Shown: one piece after another, positions 50,463 through 59,503 of the stretch
How the letters are laid out: each line of letters opens with the position of its first letter
Position numbering within the stretch: the first letter of the stretch is position 1
Source of the DNA: Desulfobacter hydrogenophilus
GTDB lineage: Bacteria; Desulfobacterota; Desulfobacteria; Desulfobacterales; Desulfobacteraceae
Reading direction: 5' to 3'
Length of the DNA stretch: 64,000 bases
Assembly: GCF_004319545.1 (NCBI RefSeq)
Contig: NZ_CP036313.1
Location: forward strand, 2,668,501 to 2,732,500
Translations under genes and position numbers: made by a program
Notes under the pieces: generated by a model
The model's database searches: none
Told to the model about the DNA's origin: nothing
The model's input: the letters and a program-made list of their open reading frames with translations, nothing else

Positions 50463-51198
50463 GCAGTGGTTTGGCAACTGGAAACGGCGTCTGGTACAAT
50501 TGGTCTCTTTAGGAATCATTGGTGAATGGTCTTTTTACGGCATTTTTCGCTGCCCCTTTGCCGTGCCTTACATTGGGTGCGGTAACTGCCCGGTGATCCA
50601 ATGCCCGGGGCGAAATCTGTGGATGTGGGGATGGATACTGATGGGGCTTTCCGCTGTTTTGTTCGGTCGTGTCTTTTGCGGATGGATCTGTCCTGGCGGC
50701 CTGGTTTCTGAGATTCTGTCCATGGGCGCATTTTTTAAAAATAAAATCAACAGGATTGCATCGAACCTTTTTAGCGTCGGGAAGTACATCGTCCTGGCCC
50801 TTTCCCTGTATCTTTTTTTCGTGGCCAACAATCCCCGCTGGGCCATCCCTATACGGACCGGTGAATTTTTTAAATCCGTAGGCCTGACCTTTGAACATGC
50901 CGATCCCATCTGGATTTATAAAACAATGGCCATTTTGATCGCTTTGGGACTCAGTATATTTATTCCTATGTTTTGGTGCCGGTTTTTTTGCCCTACAGGC
51001 GGGGCTTTGGAGCTGCTGTCACGATTTTCCCTGTTTCGGTTTATAACGAATGAAAAGTGCACATCCTGCGATCGATGCCTCAAGATGTGTGCCATGGAAA
51101 CACGACCCTCCGAGAGCAATTGTGTGCAATGCGGTGATTGCTTAGATACCTGTAAATTAGATGCCGTGGAGTGGCGGTCCAGGATCCGTTCAACCTGA
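50455..51198 (+). CDS. NapH-like 4Fe-4S membrane protein
   Basis: A 247-residue protein overlapping the upstream gene by 8 bases. It has several membrane helices, the paired C-x3-C-P motifs GRVFCGWICPGG and FWCRFFCPTGG characteristic of the NapH/RdxA/CcoG membrane family, and a C-terminal ferredoxin-like part CTSCDRCLKMCAME and CVQCGDCLDTCKLDA with two 4Fe-4S sites. It is likely to move electrons across the inner membrane. Confidence 0.85.
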   Translation: MYKQWFGNWKRRLVQLVSLGIIGEWSFYGIFRCPFAVPYIGCGNCPVIQCPGRNLWMWGWILMGLSAVLFGRVFCGWICPGGLVSEILSMGAFFKNKINRIASNLFSVGKYIVLALSLYLFFVANNPRWAIPIRTGEFFKSVGLTFEHADPIWIYKTMAILIALGLSIFIPMFWCRFFCPTGGALELLSRFSLFRFITNEKCTSCDRCLKMCAMETRPSESNCVQCGDCLDTCKLDAVEWRSRIRST

Positions 51199-51246
51199 TG
51201 GTCCGCCCTGGTTGCCCGGGCTGTAGTCCTAGGAAACGGGCGATAT

Positions 51247-52032
51247 TTATGCTGTATTATTTTTTTGATCAGAGTTATCCATAAGAACCAACGCCGGGGT
51301 ATCCTTTTTAATTATTTGTATTTTTCCTTTCCAGTCACTTACAATGTACCGGCCATTACCCAATGGCTTGATGCCGTCGATACCGCCTTGATGGGCAATT
51401 TCCAGGGTGGCAGATTTGTTATGAACATCAAAGGTTACGATACCTTGCGCCGTTCCCACCTTAAGAGTGGTTCCCTCAATGAAAAGCCCGTTGGTTTTAG
51501 GATAGTCCAGAATCAGGAAGGAATCCAGTCGCCCTTGTTTTATGGAATGAATGGTCTGGGTTACCATGTCGGTTATGAAAACATTGCCATGGGTATCAAT
51601 TGCAATATCATTTAAAAATTTAGCCCCCTGAACATTCCAGGTTTTGATAATGGTCCCGGTTGGAATCGAAATCTTGTGAACCTGGTCAATATCCGTCACG
51701 TAAAGCATGTCACCAAAGATGCCCATGCCTTTGGGAGCGTTCAGTCCCGTCACCCAGTTAAGGGTTTTGATGGATCCATCTATTCCGACTTTGGCAATGA
51801 ATCCCTTGTTGTTCTTCAGGGTGGATTTGCCGCTGATATTGGAGACATAAACGATCTGGTGATTTTCATCGTAGAGCACTGATTCAGGAACCTCAAGTCC
51901 TTTGGGCGTTTCCCATAATTTGGTCAGTCTCGGCTGATTCCCTGTTTGGCTCTCCATCTTGTTCCCCTGGGCGGCACAGGCACAGATCCCAAAAAGCAAT
52001 ATTGTGAGAATTAAGCGTGCAATGCTTTTCAT
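51247..52032 (-). CDS. SMP-30/NHL-type beta-propeller lipoprotein
   Basis: A 261-residue protein. The signal peptide ends ILLFGICAC, so a lipoprotein is likely (lipobox cysteine near 17-19). Repeats of the kind VPESVLYDENHQIVYVSNIS, LNDIAIDTHGNVFITDMVTQ, NGRYIVSDWKGKIQIIKK form a six-bladed propeller like SMP-30/gluconolactonase. The substrate is unknown. It is periplasmic. The gene runs convergently to the ModA-NapH pair. Confidence 0.75.
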   Translation of the reverse strand: MKSIARLILTILLFGICACAAQGNKMESQTGNQPRLTKLWETPKGLEVPESVLYDENHQIVYVSNISGKSTLKNNKGFIAKVGIDGSIKTLNWVTGLNAPKGMGIFGDMLYVTDIDQVHKISIPTGTIIKTWNVQGAKFLNDIAIDTHGNVFITDMVTQTIHSIKQGRLDSFLILDYPKTNGLFIEGTTLKVGTAQGIVTFDVHNKSATLEIAHQGGIDGIKPLGNGRYIVSDWKGKIQIIKKDTPALVLMDNSDQKNNTA

Positions 52033-52057
52033 TTGATGGCTCCTTTTTCAATATGTT

Positions 52058-52231
52058 TTAAGAGATTTTTTTGAGTGATGAATCAGGATGGGTAACTTCA
52101 GAGAGAATCTGTATTACAGACTGGATGTCTTGAGTATTGAAATGCCGCCCCTGGGGGATCGCAACGGGACATCCCCCTTCTGGTGAGTCTTTTTTTATGT
52201 CATATACGGTTTTATCCCCATTAAGGTACAT
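52058..52231 (-). CDS. possible small protein, doubtful
   Basis: A frame of 57 codons (MYLNGDKTVYDIKKDSPEGG...SLKKIS) just upstream of the lipoprotein gene on the same strand. The longer frame begins inside tRNA-Lys and cannot be right. No convincing ribosome site and no recognised family. Listed as a possibility only. Confidence 0.25.
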   Translation of the reverse strand: MYLNGDKTVYDIKKDSPEGGCPVAIPQGRHFNTQDIQSVIQILSEVTHPDSSLKKIS

Positions 52232-52290
52232 GATCAAAAAAATCATTGACAATAACGGCAGCCTTGGATAATATCCGGCTTTAATTTGAT

Positions 52291-52366
<76 letters not shown>

Positions 52367-52379
52367 TCATAACAACTAG

Positions 52380-52410
52380 GCTTTCAGCGTTTTTCGTTGA
52401 AAGCTTTTTT
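52380..52410 (+). terminator. terminator after tRNA-Lys
   Basis: GCTTTCAGCG pairs with CGTTGAAAGC (one G-U) around TTTTT, followed by a T6 tract. Confidence 0.85.
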
Positions 52411-52476
52411 GCGTTTTAAGAGCTTTCTATGTAAAATTACACACAATAATAATCTGATACCAAAGGGGAGTTTGTC

Positions 52477-52977
52477 ATGAACAAAACATCATATGTATTT
52501 AAAGATGACGGAACCTATCCCAATAACATTCTCCCCTTGGTCTTGTTGAAACAGGCCATCCAATCGATGGAACCGATCTCCCCCTCCACCATTGAGAAAG
52601 TCTTCCATGAAAACAATTGGGTGAGTTCCTGGCGTAACGGTCTGTTTGGTTTTCACCATTATCACAGCACTGCTCATGAAGTACTGGGGATTTATTCTGG
52701 ATGGGTGAAGGCGCAACTCGGCGGCCCGGACGGTAAAACTGTCATCGTTGAAGTTGGTGATGTTGTTATTATCCCTGCTGGTGTTGCCCATAAGAACATT
52801 GACCAGTCCCCGGATTTCAACGTGGTTGGCGCATATCCCATCGGCCAGGTTCCAGACATGAAATACGGCAAGCCCGGAGAACGGCCTAATGCAGACCAGA
52901 ACATTCAAAATATTGACCGGCCTGAGTATGATCCAGTTTACGGGAAAGCCGGTCCGCTCATGGAACTTTGGAGTTGA
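52477..52977 (+). CDS. cupin-domain protein (YjlB-like)
   Basis: A 166-residue protein. ATG 52477 follows AGGGGAG. The cupin motifs are FGFHHYHSTAHEVLGIYSGW and VGDVVIIPAGVAHKNI, with the histidine and glutamate metal ligands of a single-domain cupin similar to Bacillus YjlB. The reaction is unknown. The next gene starts 4 bases after the stop. Confidence 0.75.
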   Translation: MNKTSYVFKDDGTYPNNILPLVLLKQAIQSMEPISPSTIEKVFHENNWVSSWRNGLFGFHHYHSTAHEVLGIYSGWVKAQLGGPDGKTVIVEVGDVVIIPAGVAHKNIDQSPDFNVVGAYPIGQVPDMKYGKPGERPNADQNIQNIDRPEYDPVYGKAGPLMELWS

Positions 52978-52981
52978 CCAA

Positions 52982-53164
52982 ATGACCGCAGTAAAAATTC
53001 CCTATGAGCAACTGAGCACCGAGGCATTGCATGGCGTCATTGAACAATTTGTAACCAGGGATGGCACGGGCTATGGTGAAGTGGAGATCCCCCTGTATAC
53101 CATAAATGGACACTTTCGTTTTTCTCGACGTGTTCGAGTTTCATATTTACATCCAGTTGATTGA
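52982..53164 (+). CDS. UPF0270/YheU-like protein with altered C-terminus
   Basis: 60 residues. VKIPYEQLSTEALHGVIEQF and VTRDGTGYGEVEIPL match the N-terminal two thirds of UPF0270 (YheU). The usual C-terminal part (K-V-x-x-V-x-x-Q-L-x-x-G-x-A-V-I-V-F) is absent and is replaced by NGHFRFSRRVRVSYLHPVD. A deletion or frameshift near 53100 is likely, so function is doubtful. Confidence 0.55.
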   Translation: MTAVKIPYEQLSTEALHGVIEQFVTRDGTGYGEVEIPLYTINGHFRFSRRVRVSYLHPVD

Positions 53165-53274
53165 CTGATATTGGGATACTATTCTATATCCCATTTTTAT
53201 AGCGGGATAACATTACAATCTGGGACTGTAACAGAAAAAAAATTACATAATAACTTGATATGGAGGCCATGGCT

Positions 53275-53844
53275 ATGGTGAGAAAAAATAATAGAGATTC
53301 AAAATCATTGTACCAAATCAAAGTTACTTTGGTTGGAAGCAAACCCCCAATATGGAGAAGATTGATCGTTAAAGACAATATCCGTTTAGATCAATTGCAT
53401 TCTGTCTTGCAGGTAGCAATGGGATGGTTTAATTACCATTTGCATCAATATAGAGTTGGAAGATCATATATTGGAATTCCAGACAAGGATACTGATTTTG
53501 ATGTAACCGATGAGAGGATGGTTTACTTACAGGACATTATGTCCAATGTAAAAGACAATTTTATTTATGAATATGATTTTGGTGATGGTTGGGAGCATAA
53601 AATCGTTCTTGAGAAAATTCTTCCTTTGGATTCTTCTGAATCGCCTGTGGTTATTAAGGGAAAAAAAGCATGTCCTCCAGAGGACTGCGGTGGTATTTGG
53701 GGGTACTCCGATTTTTTGGCTGCAATTCAAGATCCGAAACATGAAGAGCATGAGGAAATGATGGAATGGGTTGGAGGGGAATTTGATCCTGATGAATTTA
53801 ACATGAACTTTATTAACAAAAAACTTAATGATCTTAAATTTTAG
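53275..53844 (+). CDS. pRiA4b ORF-3-like protein (free-standing)
   Basis: A 189-residue protein. ATG 53275 lies 8 bases after GGAGG; two upstream ATGs are too close to or inside the ribosome site. Family motifs: IKVTLVGSKPPIWRRLIVK, LHSVLQVAMGWFNYHLHQY, YEYDFGDGWEHKIVLEK, ACPPEDCGGIWGYSDFL (PF07929). Function unknown. Unlike the copy in the ISKra4 element, no transposase or IS end is visible nearby, so it may be an independent gene or a relic. Confidence 0.85.
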   Translation: MVRKNNRDSKSLYQIKVTLVGSKPPIWRRLIVKDNIRLDQLHSVLQVAMGWFNYHLHQYRVGRSYIGIPDKDTDFDVTDERMVYLQDIMSNVKDNFIYEYDFGDGWEHKIVLEKILPLDSSESPVVIKGKKACPPEDCGGIWGYSDFLAAIQDPKHEEHEEMMEWVGGEFDPDEFNMNFINKKLNDLKF

Positions 53845-53870
53845 CCATTCTTCATTATGGGTAGCCAATC

Positions 53871-53941
53871 GGAGTAGGACTCCCACCTCCAGGCATACGT
53901 GAGCACGTACCAAGGCGGTTCGACTGACCTTAGGAGTCAGT
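53871..53941. other. three tandem hairpins
   Basis: GGAGT-AGG-ACTCC, TACGTG-AG-CACGTA and ACTGAC-(7)-GTCAGT follow one another within 71 bases between the pRiA4b gene and the broken isochorismatase. No known RNA family is recognised. It could be a small structured RNA or a recombination-associated repeat. Confidence 0.35.
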
Positions 53942-53947
53942 TTCCGG

Positions 53948-54446
53948 ACAAATTTCAGCAGGCGATGCTCAAGGCCATTGATTCGTGGGCGAAAAATTGT
54001 CTACAAGGTGCGTCAACTCATTAAGTCCTCCAATGCTCTTGGCATTCCAATTCTGCTGACGGAACAGTACAAAAAAGGGATTGGCAAAACTCTACCTGAA
54101 CTGCTCCAGGGAATTGATTCACCACAGGTTTTTCAGAAAGAGCACTTCAGTGCCTGCCTGGAAAAAAACTTTATTCCCACGGTTCAATCATAAAAAGATC
54201 GTGGTGGTCGGGATGGAAACCCATGAATGTGTCCTGCAAACCTGCTTGGATCTCATGAAGTCCGATTTCCAGGTACATCTGGTGGCAGATGCCGTGGCCT
54301 CCCGTGTAAATGAGAACCGAGATATCGCCAATGATCTGCTGAAACAGGCCGGTGCTGTGATCAGTTCCACCGAAATTGTTATTTTTCAATGGGCTTTACG
54401 GGCGAATACCGATGATTTTCGGAAAATTCTGCCTATTGTCAATTAG
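53948..54446 (+). pseudogene. isochorismatase-family hydrolase, frameshifted
   Basis: Three frames together make one protein: KFQQAML, then RKIVYKVRQLIKSSNALGIP and ILLTEQYKKGIGKTLPELLQ, then, after a frameshift near 54190, HKKIVVVGMETHECVLQTCL and VADAVASRVNENRDIANDLL. This is the isochorismatase/nicotinamidase-like fold (catalytic-Cys region ETHECVLQT). Start and first Asp are lost. At least two indels make it non-functional. Confidence 0.8.
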
Positions 54447-54683
54447 TCAATGAAAACCAGCGGTGGAGAGAGTTTGCTTCATGTCCGGATGGCAGGCCCC
54501 GGATGTTAAAAATAGTTTACTTTTAAAAAGTTTATCGAGGAATCGATGACCCACAATCTGTCTATTTATATGTCGTTTAGATTTAGACAGGCCATTCTTA
54601 TGCAAGAGTACAAAATTATCGGCCTCTTTTTGAAAGCGCCTTTGTAAGTCGGCTTTTAGATAATCATCCTTATTCATCAGCAC
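54447..54683 (-). CDS. hypothetical protein after the sirtuin gene
   Basis: A 78-residue basic protein (DDYLKADLQRRFQKEADNFV, LLHKNGLSKSKRHINRQIVG). Its ATG overlaps the end of the sirtuin gene by 7 bases, so translational coupling is possible. No family recognised, and it may be spurious. Confidence 0.35.
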   Translation of the reverse strand: MLMNKDDYLKADLQRRFQKEADNFVLLHKNGLSKSKRHINRQIVGHRFLDKLFKSKLFLTSGACHPDMKQTLSTAGFH

Positions 54684-55525
54684 AAAATCCGGTTTATGCC
54701 TTCCCTGGCGCCAAGCGGCAGGCCGATTCCGCCTTGACCGACATGGTAATCCCTTGGGTTGATGCGTATCAAAGTTGAATTTAAGTTCCGGCCGGTTCGT
54801 TGGGATTTATATCTTACCGTAGGTACGGCAAGGCCTGCCCCCATTTCAATAATGGCCAACTTTGCATTGAAGCTGTTAAGCTTTTCAAGCCATTTCTGCA
54901 AACGTGCCCCTTGTTCACTGGTGCGGTGGGATATCCAGTTCCAGTCTCCAAACATTAAAATATTGGGGCGTGCCAGTCTTCCACAGTTTTTACATTTCGG
55001 CAACTCGCCTGTAGCCCTGAACGTTTCCATATCAACATTGACTTTTTCTTCCCCAATCGCCCATATGTCGCTGGAACATGGTCCGTTGCATTGAAGATGG
55101 TGGATAGAACCATGGCACTCTTCAATCAATGCATCATCAAAGCCGGCTCTTTGAAACTGCCCGTCAACATTCGAGGTGAATACAAAGTATCCGTACGGCT
55201 TGCGTCTTCCTAGATCAAGCAATTTTGAAAAGCCTTCGTGGGGGATTGTTTCACGATAAAGATTCAACCTGTGCCCATAAAACGCCCAGGCAACTTCAGG
55301 CTGTTTGTCAAACCAGACAGGGTCTGCCATTTCACTAAACGATTTACCCAGTTTCGCTATGGGCGGATAAGCTTTCCAGAAACCTGCATTTCCCCTGAAA
55401 TCAGGCAAACCCGAATCGACGCCCATACCGGCACCGGCCGTTATAAAAAGTGCGTCTGCATCTTTAATTGCTTGGCAAGCCTGTTTGATATTTTTGTTTA
55501 GGTTGTCCATAAAATATACCGGCAT
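54677..55525 (-). CDS. SIR2-family NAD-dependent deacylase
   Basis: A 282-residue protein. ALFITAGAGMGVDSGLPDFR (NAD-binding GAGxxxxSGxPDFR), FVFTSNVDGQFQRAGF (T-x-N-x-D), EECHGSIHHLQC (catalytic His), CNGPC and CKNCGRLARPNILMFGDWNW (zinc ligands and substrate loop) are all present. It removes acyl groups from lysines. ATG 55525 overlaps the stop of a PIN-domain remnant; ATG 55510 is an alternative. Confidence 0.9.
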   Translation of the reverse strand: MPVYFMDNLNKNIKQACQAIKDADALFITAGAGMGVDSGLPDFRGNAGFWKAYPPIAKLGKSFSEMADPVWFDKQPEVAWAFYGHRLNLYRETIPHEGFSKLLDLGRRKPYGYFVFTSNVDGQFQRAGFDDALIEECHGSIHHLQCNGPCSSDIWAIGEEKVNVDMETFRATGELPKCKNCGRLARPNILMFGDWNWISHRTSEQGARLQKWLEKLNSFNAKLAIIEMGAGLAVPTVRYKSQRTGRNLNSTLIRINPRDYHVGQGGIGLPLGAREGINRILC

Positions 55526-55703
55526 TACCCGGCCTCATTTTCAATTCTAAGATCCGGCATCCGTTGAAAATGCCTTTCATTATTGATTACAAGCACCATA
55601 TCCCGGCTTCCGGCATGGGCCACAATCATCATATCAAAGGTGCCGATGGTATTACCACAGGTTTTTAAGGCAGTCCCGGGTAATTTTTTATCGTTTCATC
55701 AAT
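55525..55703 (-). pseudogene. PIN-domain (VapC-like) C-terminal remnant
   Basis: The minus-strand frame reads NTIGTFDMMIVAHAGSRDMV, LVINNERHFQRMPDLRIENE. It matches the VapC toxin end (D-x-x-I-A-A-H-A...L-V-T-N-N-x-R-x-F-x-R-x-P-x-L). The N-terminal half with the first acidic residues is missing or frame-shifted, and no antitoxin is visible. Confidence 0.7.
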
Positions 55704-55711
55704 GAAACAGT

Positions 55712-56209
55712 TTACAGCAGCTCGGAATGATTTTTGTGCCCGGACCATTTGGGCAAATCATCATGAGGCTCGATAACCCTTGTACCATAGAAAAGATGGC
55801 AGGTCGGTTGGAATGACGCCGGCACATTGGCGGGGTGTCCAAAATCAAACAATGATGGAAAAGCGAGCCACATTCTGTGTCCCTCGTCGGCAATGGGGGT
55901 GCCACATTTGCCGCAGCGAACTTTACAGGGGAGAATGCGCTCTGGCTGGTTTTGTTCACTATTATAGAAAATTAGATTCTCCAAACCAGCGGTGAATCTT
56001 ACATGGCGTTTGTGAAAAATTGCTGCCCACTGCATAGGGGCACCGTGTAGCCTCTGGCAAGTCGTGCAATGGCAAATTTTGGCATCCACTGGATCAGCAC
56101 TCACCTCATATCGAACCGCGCCACAAAAGCATGAGGCTTGGTACTTGGCTACAAATTCTGTGTCTTCCAGGGAGGCGTAATCAGGTCCAAATTTGTTTTC
56201 CATTATCAA
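55712..56209 (-). CDS. GFA-family (glutathione-dependent formaldehyde-activating-like) protein
   Basis: A 165-residue protein. CFCGAVRYEVSADPV and ICHCTTCQRLHGAPMQWAAI followed by RCGKCGTPIADEG give the C-x-C...C-x2-C...C-x2-C zinc pattern of the GFA fold. Family members range from formaldehyde-glutathione lyases to uncharacterised proteins. The start is ATG 56209 or 56203. Confidence 0.85.
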   Translation of the reverse strand: MIMENKFGPDYASLEDTEFVAKYQASCFCGAVRYEVSADPVDAKICHCTTCQRLHGAPMQWAAIFHKRHVRFTAGLENLIFYNSEQNQPERILPCKVRCGKCGTPIADEGHRMWLAFPSLFDFGHPANVPASFQPTCHLFYGTRVIEPHDDLPKWSGHKNHSELL

Positions 56210-56280
56210 TACCTGTTCTGTTTATCAAATTATCAAATTTATTTAAAACCGACATTCATGTATCGATCACGATTGGGCGT

Positions 56281-57063
56281 CTATATTCCGTCAGTTTTGG
56301 ATTGTGTGTCTTTTAACCATTCCCAAACCCCCCCGGCAACATCCTCCCATCCAGGCTCACAAACCACCATGTGGGCGTGTTTATCAAAGCACTTGTAATC
56401 CTTTGGAAACGCGCCATATTTTTGAGCTACCTTTTTTACTCCCGCTGCTGGTGTAATGCGGTCTTTCTTACCAGCCACCACAAGGACAGGGCATTTTACC
56501 TTGGATTCGTCTACATAGGCTGCCTGCTGCCAAAATGCGATTTCTGTGGCAGCCTTTCCAGATTCGTGCACGCACTGGTCGTAATGCTTGTGCTGGTCAT
56601 TTTCGCTCATAAGGTGCATCATTCCATACACGGAATTTTTAAACGGCAAGGAATGCGGTTTTTTCCAGAAACCCCATTTAAATAATATCGGCCAAAACGT
56701 TTTTATAACCGAAAAATTCAATGAAAAAATACCAGCGGGAGAGGCAGGCGTTAAAAGTACAAGCGCAGAAGCGACTCCCCGGGCGCCAAGTATTTGCGCC
56801 AGCAGGCCCCCCATGGAGTGGCCCACTATGATGGGTTTTGTATTGAATCCTTTTTTTTTAATGTAATCTTCAAGATCCTGGGCATAATGGATCAGACTGG
56901 TCGTTCCAAGCCGGGGATCAGGTTCGGCTTTTGGATCGACATTGTGGTAACGAAGATAGGGTGTGTGACATTTATATCCTTTTTCAGTGAAAAATTTTTT
57001 GTATTTTTCCCAATACCATCCCCCTCCCCACATCCCATGAATCATTACTATATTTTGTCTCAT
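56281..57063 (-). CDS. alpha/beta hydrolase
   Basis: 260 residues from ATG 57063, which has GGAGG eight bases upstream. The frame extends 35 codons further upstream without support. NIVMIHGMWGGGWYWEKY is the oxyanion region, IIVGHSMGGLLAQI the nucleophile elbow (Ser), VLVVAGKKDRITPA the acidic residue and FDKHAHMVVCEPGWED the catalytic His. A cytoplasmic esterase/lipase-like hydrolase of unknown substrate. Confidence 0.85.
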   Translation of the reverse strand: MRQNIVMIHGMWGGGWYWEKYKKFFTEKGYKCHTPYLRYHNVDPKAEPDPRLGTTSLIHYAQDLEDYIKKKGFNTKPIIVGHSMGGLLAQILGARGVASALVLLTPASPAGIFSLNFSVIKTFWPILFKWGFWKKPHSLPFKNSVYGMMHLMSENDQHKHYDQCVHESGKAATEIAFWQQAAYVDESKVKCPVLVVAGKKDRITPAAGVKKVAQKYGAFPKDYKCFDKHAHMVVCEPGWEDVAGGVWEWLKDTQSKTDGI

Positions 57064-57189
57064 GGATATCCTCCGCTTTGATTTTTTAGAACCAAAATTA
57101 AAATAAATTAGAGAATATCCTTGCCCGGCCAAATCATGCAAGAAAAATATGGTGAATGATGAACCCATGAATTAACTTGCCGGCAGCAG

Positions 57190-57330
57190 ATGGCGTGGTT
57201 GGTCTATATTCATCAATCTGAAACCTGTTTTCCGGATTTTAAAAACCCGGCCGTTGGAGACAAAAAAACAATCGGAGCCTTATTTCAGGATGTTCAGGAA
57301 GCGCTTCGGTTTTTCCTTGGGAACGATTGA
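57190..57330 (+). CDS. possible HicB-like fragment
   Basis: A 46-residue frame, MAWLVYIHQSETCFPDFKNP, AVGDKKTIGALFQDVQEALR, FFLGND. The F-P-D-F...G-D...A-x-x-x-V-Q-E-A-L pattern resembles the first part of HicB antitoxins. No HicA is adjacent and there is no ribosome site, so it is probably a remnant. Confidence 0.35.
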   Translation: MAWLVYIHQSETCFPDFKNPAVGDKKTIGALFQDVQEALRFFLGND

Positions 57331-57414
57331 GGTTTTTGTAGATTTATGGGAGTATGTTAAATTCTAAATTTAAGTAGTTATTTGGCTTTTAGTTTTTTGG
57401 GGAGGGCAGGTCGT

Positions 57415-59124
57415 ATGCTGAAAAATGTAATACAGAATATATTCAAGACCACCTCCCGGCGAATTGCCGTGCCGGCACTTTTGACGATCATTCTTTATGT
57501 CATTGCCATGTTTATTCTCTTTCTTCCTCATATTGAACAAAGCTTTATCAGCAGGAAGAAGGAAATGATCCACGAGTTGACCGAAACGGTTTGGAGCCTG
57601 CTTGATAACTACCACGAACGCGAGCTGTCCGGCGAACTGACCCGCCCCGAGGCTCAACACCGAGCACTCCTCCGGATCGGTAACCTCCGGTACGGTCCTG
57701 AAAAAAAAGATTATTTCTGGATTACCGACATGGCGCCACGGTTTATTCTGCATCCGTATCGCCCGAATATTGTGAACAAAGACCTCAAGGATATTCGAGA
57801 TCCAAGTATCAAAAGTCTTTATTTAAAATTTAACGAGATGGTTGCAAAGAAAGGCGCCGGGTTTGTTGATTATCAGTGGCAATGGAAAGACGACCCCAAC
57901 AGAATTTCTCCCAAGCTGTCCTATATCAAAGGCTTTCAACCATGGGGCTGGATTGTGGGTACCGGTATGTATCTTGATGACATTTATGCGGAAATCAACG
58001 CCATACGCAATAATTTTATGGCTATTTCCACCGCTATCCTTGGCATCGCCCTGATGCTATCCATATATTCCATTCGCCAGTCCATGAAGGCCGACAATGA
58101 ATTGATGCGAACCGCCATTGAACGCAAGAGACTGAACGAATCGCTCAAAGAAAGCAAAGAGCGCTTCCGGAGCCTTCTGGAAAACACCAGTGACTGGATA
58201 TGGGAAAGCGATGAAAAGGGGCGGTATACTTATTCAAGCCCCAGGGTGGAAGAGTTGCTGGGTTTCTCCTCGGATGAAACAATGCACAAAACCATCATGG
58301 ATTTCGTGCCCATCGATTTAAAAAATCTGTATCAGGAAACCTTCAAAAATCTGCTTGGCAGCCAAAAATCATTTAAAGGGTTTGAGACCACATGCCAGAA
58401 AAAAAACGGCCAGCATGTGGTTGTCGAAAACAATGCGGTGCCGGTTTTTTCAAAAAATGACGGGCTTTTGGGATACAGAGGGGTGACGCGGGACATCACA
58501 GACCGGAAAATGGCCATGGAAGAGCTTAAAAAGAGTCGAGACATCCTGCATGCAAACCTTGAGGAGACCGTGAAGTCATTGGCCCTTGCCGAAGAAAAAC
58601 GTGATCCCTACACTGCCGGCCATCAGACACGGGTTGACCGATTGGCCTGTGCCATTGCACGAGAACTTGGACTTTCAGATCATCAGATTGAAGGACTGCA
58701 CTTTGCTGCACTGCTACATGATATCGGCAAAATTGCCCTGCCGTCCGAATTTCTGTCCAAACCGACGCTTTTGTCCCATCAGGAGCATGAAATAATCAAA
58801 TGCCATTCCAAAGTTGGGTATGATATTTTGAAAAACATTCATTTCCCATGGCCGGTTGCGGAAATCGTATACCAGCACCACGAATACCTTGACGGTTCGG
58901 GCTATCCCAGGAATCTGACCGATAAGGAAATTCTTCTTGAAGCGAAAATACTGACGGTTGCCGATATCGTTGAGGCCATATCATCCCACCGCCCCTACAG
59001 GCCGTCTCTTGGTATGGAAGCCGCACTGGAGGAGATACAGAACGGCCGGGGAATTCGATATCATGCACCTAGCGTGGACGCCTGCCTGAAGCTCATTAAA
59101 GATGAAAAAATGGATATTTCGTGA
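57415..59124 (+). CDS. Cache-PAS-HD-GYP signalling protein
   Basis: 569 residues from ATG 57415, after GGGGAGGG. Helix 1 (VPALLTIILYVIAMFILFL) and helix 2 (AISTAILGIALMLSIY) flank a periplasmic single Cache domain (DYFWITDMAPRFILHPYRP, GFQPWGWIVGTGMYLDDIYA). A PAS domain follows (FRSLLENTSDWIWESDEKGR, YRGVTRDITDRK), then HD-GYP (AALLHDIGKIALPSEFLSKP, YQHHEYLDGSGYPRNLTDKE). It probably senses a small ligand outside and degrades cyclic di-GMP. HD and most GYP residues are present. Confidence 0.9.
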   Translation: MLKNVIQNIFKTTSRRIAVPALLTIILYVIAMFILFLPHIEQSFISRKKEMIHELTETVWSLLDNYHERELSGELTRPEAQHRALLRIGNLRYGPEKKDYFWITDMAPRFILHPYRPNIVNKDLKDIRDPSIKSLYLKFNEMVAKKGAGFVDYQWQWKDDPNRISPKLSYIKGFQPWGWIVGTGMYLDDIYAEINAIRNNFMAISTAILGIALMLSIYSIRQSMKADNELMRTAIERKRLNESLKESKERFRSLLENTSDWIWESDEKGRYTYSSPRVEELLGFSSDETMHKTIMDFVPIDLKNLYQETFKNLLGSQKSFKGFETTCQKKNGQHVVVENNAVPVFSKNDGLLGYRGVTRDITDRKMAMEELKKSRDILHANLEETVKSLALAEEKRDPYTAGHQTRVDRLACAIARELGLSDHQIEGLHFAALLHDIGKIALPSEFLSKPTLLSHQEHEIIKCHSKVGYDILKNIHFPWPVAEIVYQHHEYLDGSGYPRNLTDKEILLEAKILTVADIVEAISSHRPYRPSLGMEAALEEIQNGRGIRYHAPSVDACLKLIKDEKMDIS

Positions 59125-59179
59125 TTGTTAGATTACCGAAATGCAAAAATTCACAAGCAGTCTGCTGCAACGTTACCCT

Positions 59180-59343
59180 AAGGACCGCAGATTAAATAAC
59201 TTGAACGAAATAACGTGCCTTTTGGCCCATCTACTTCGTTGCATCAAAGGTCCAATAGGCCTGCTATTCAACCTTTAATGCGCCTTGTAGATGAACCAAA
59301 ATTCGGCGTTATTTTTGCCCAACTTATTTAATCTGCGGTCCTA
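59180..59343. mobile_element. MITE-like element (~164 bp)
   Basis: AAGGACCGCAGATTAAATAA at the left and TTATTTAATCTGCGGTCCTA at the right are near-perfect inverted ends. The interior carries further partial complementarity (AATAACG...CGTTATT) and no gene. Confidence 0.7.
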
Positions 59344-59503
59344 AGAGCTTGTTTATTTACTTTTTTATCATCAGGAACAGACAGCACAATGCTAAAGAAC
59401 CAAATTGTAAAATAGCTTTACCCGGTGCTGTTTTTTTTATATTAAAGGTAGGTTAAATGAACCGCTTTCCTTTGTTAAAGAATTTTATTCTCAAGGAGAA
59501 AAA

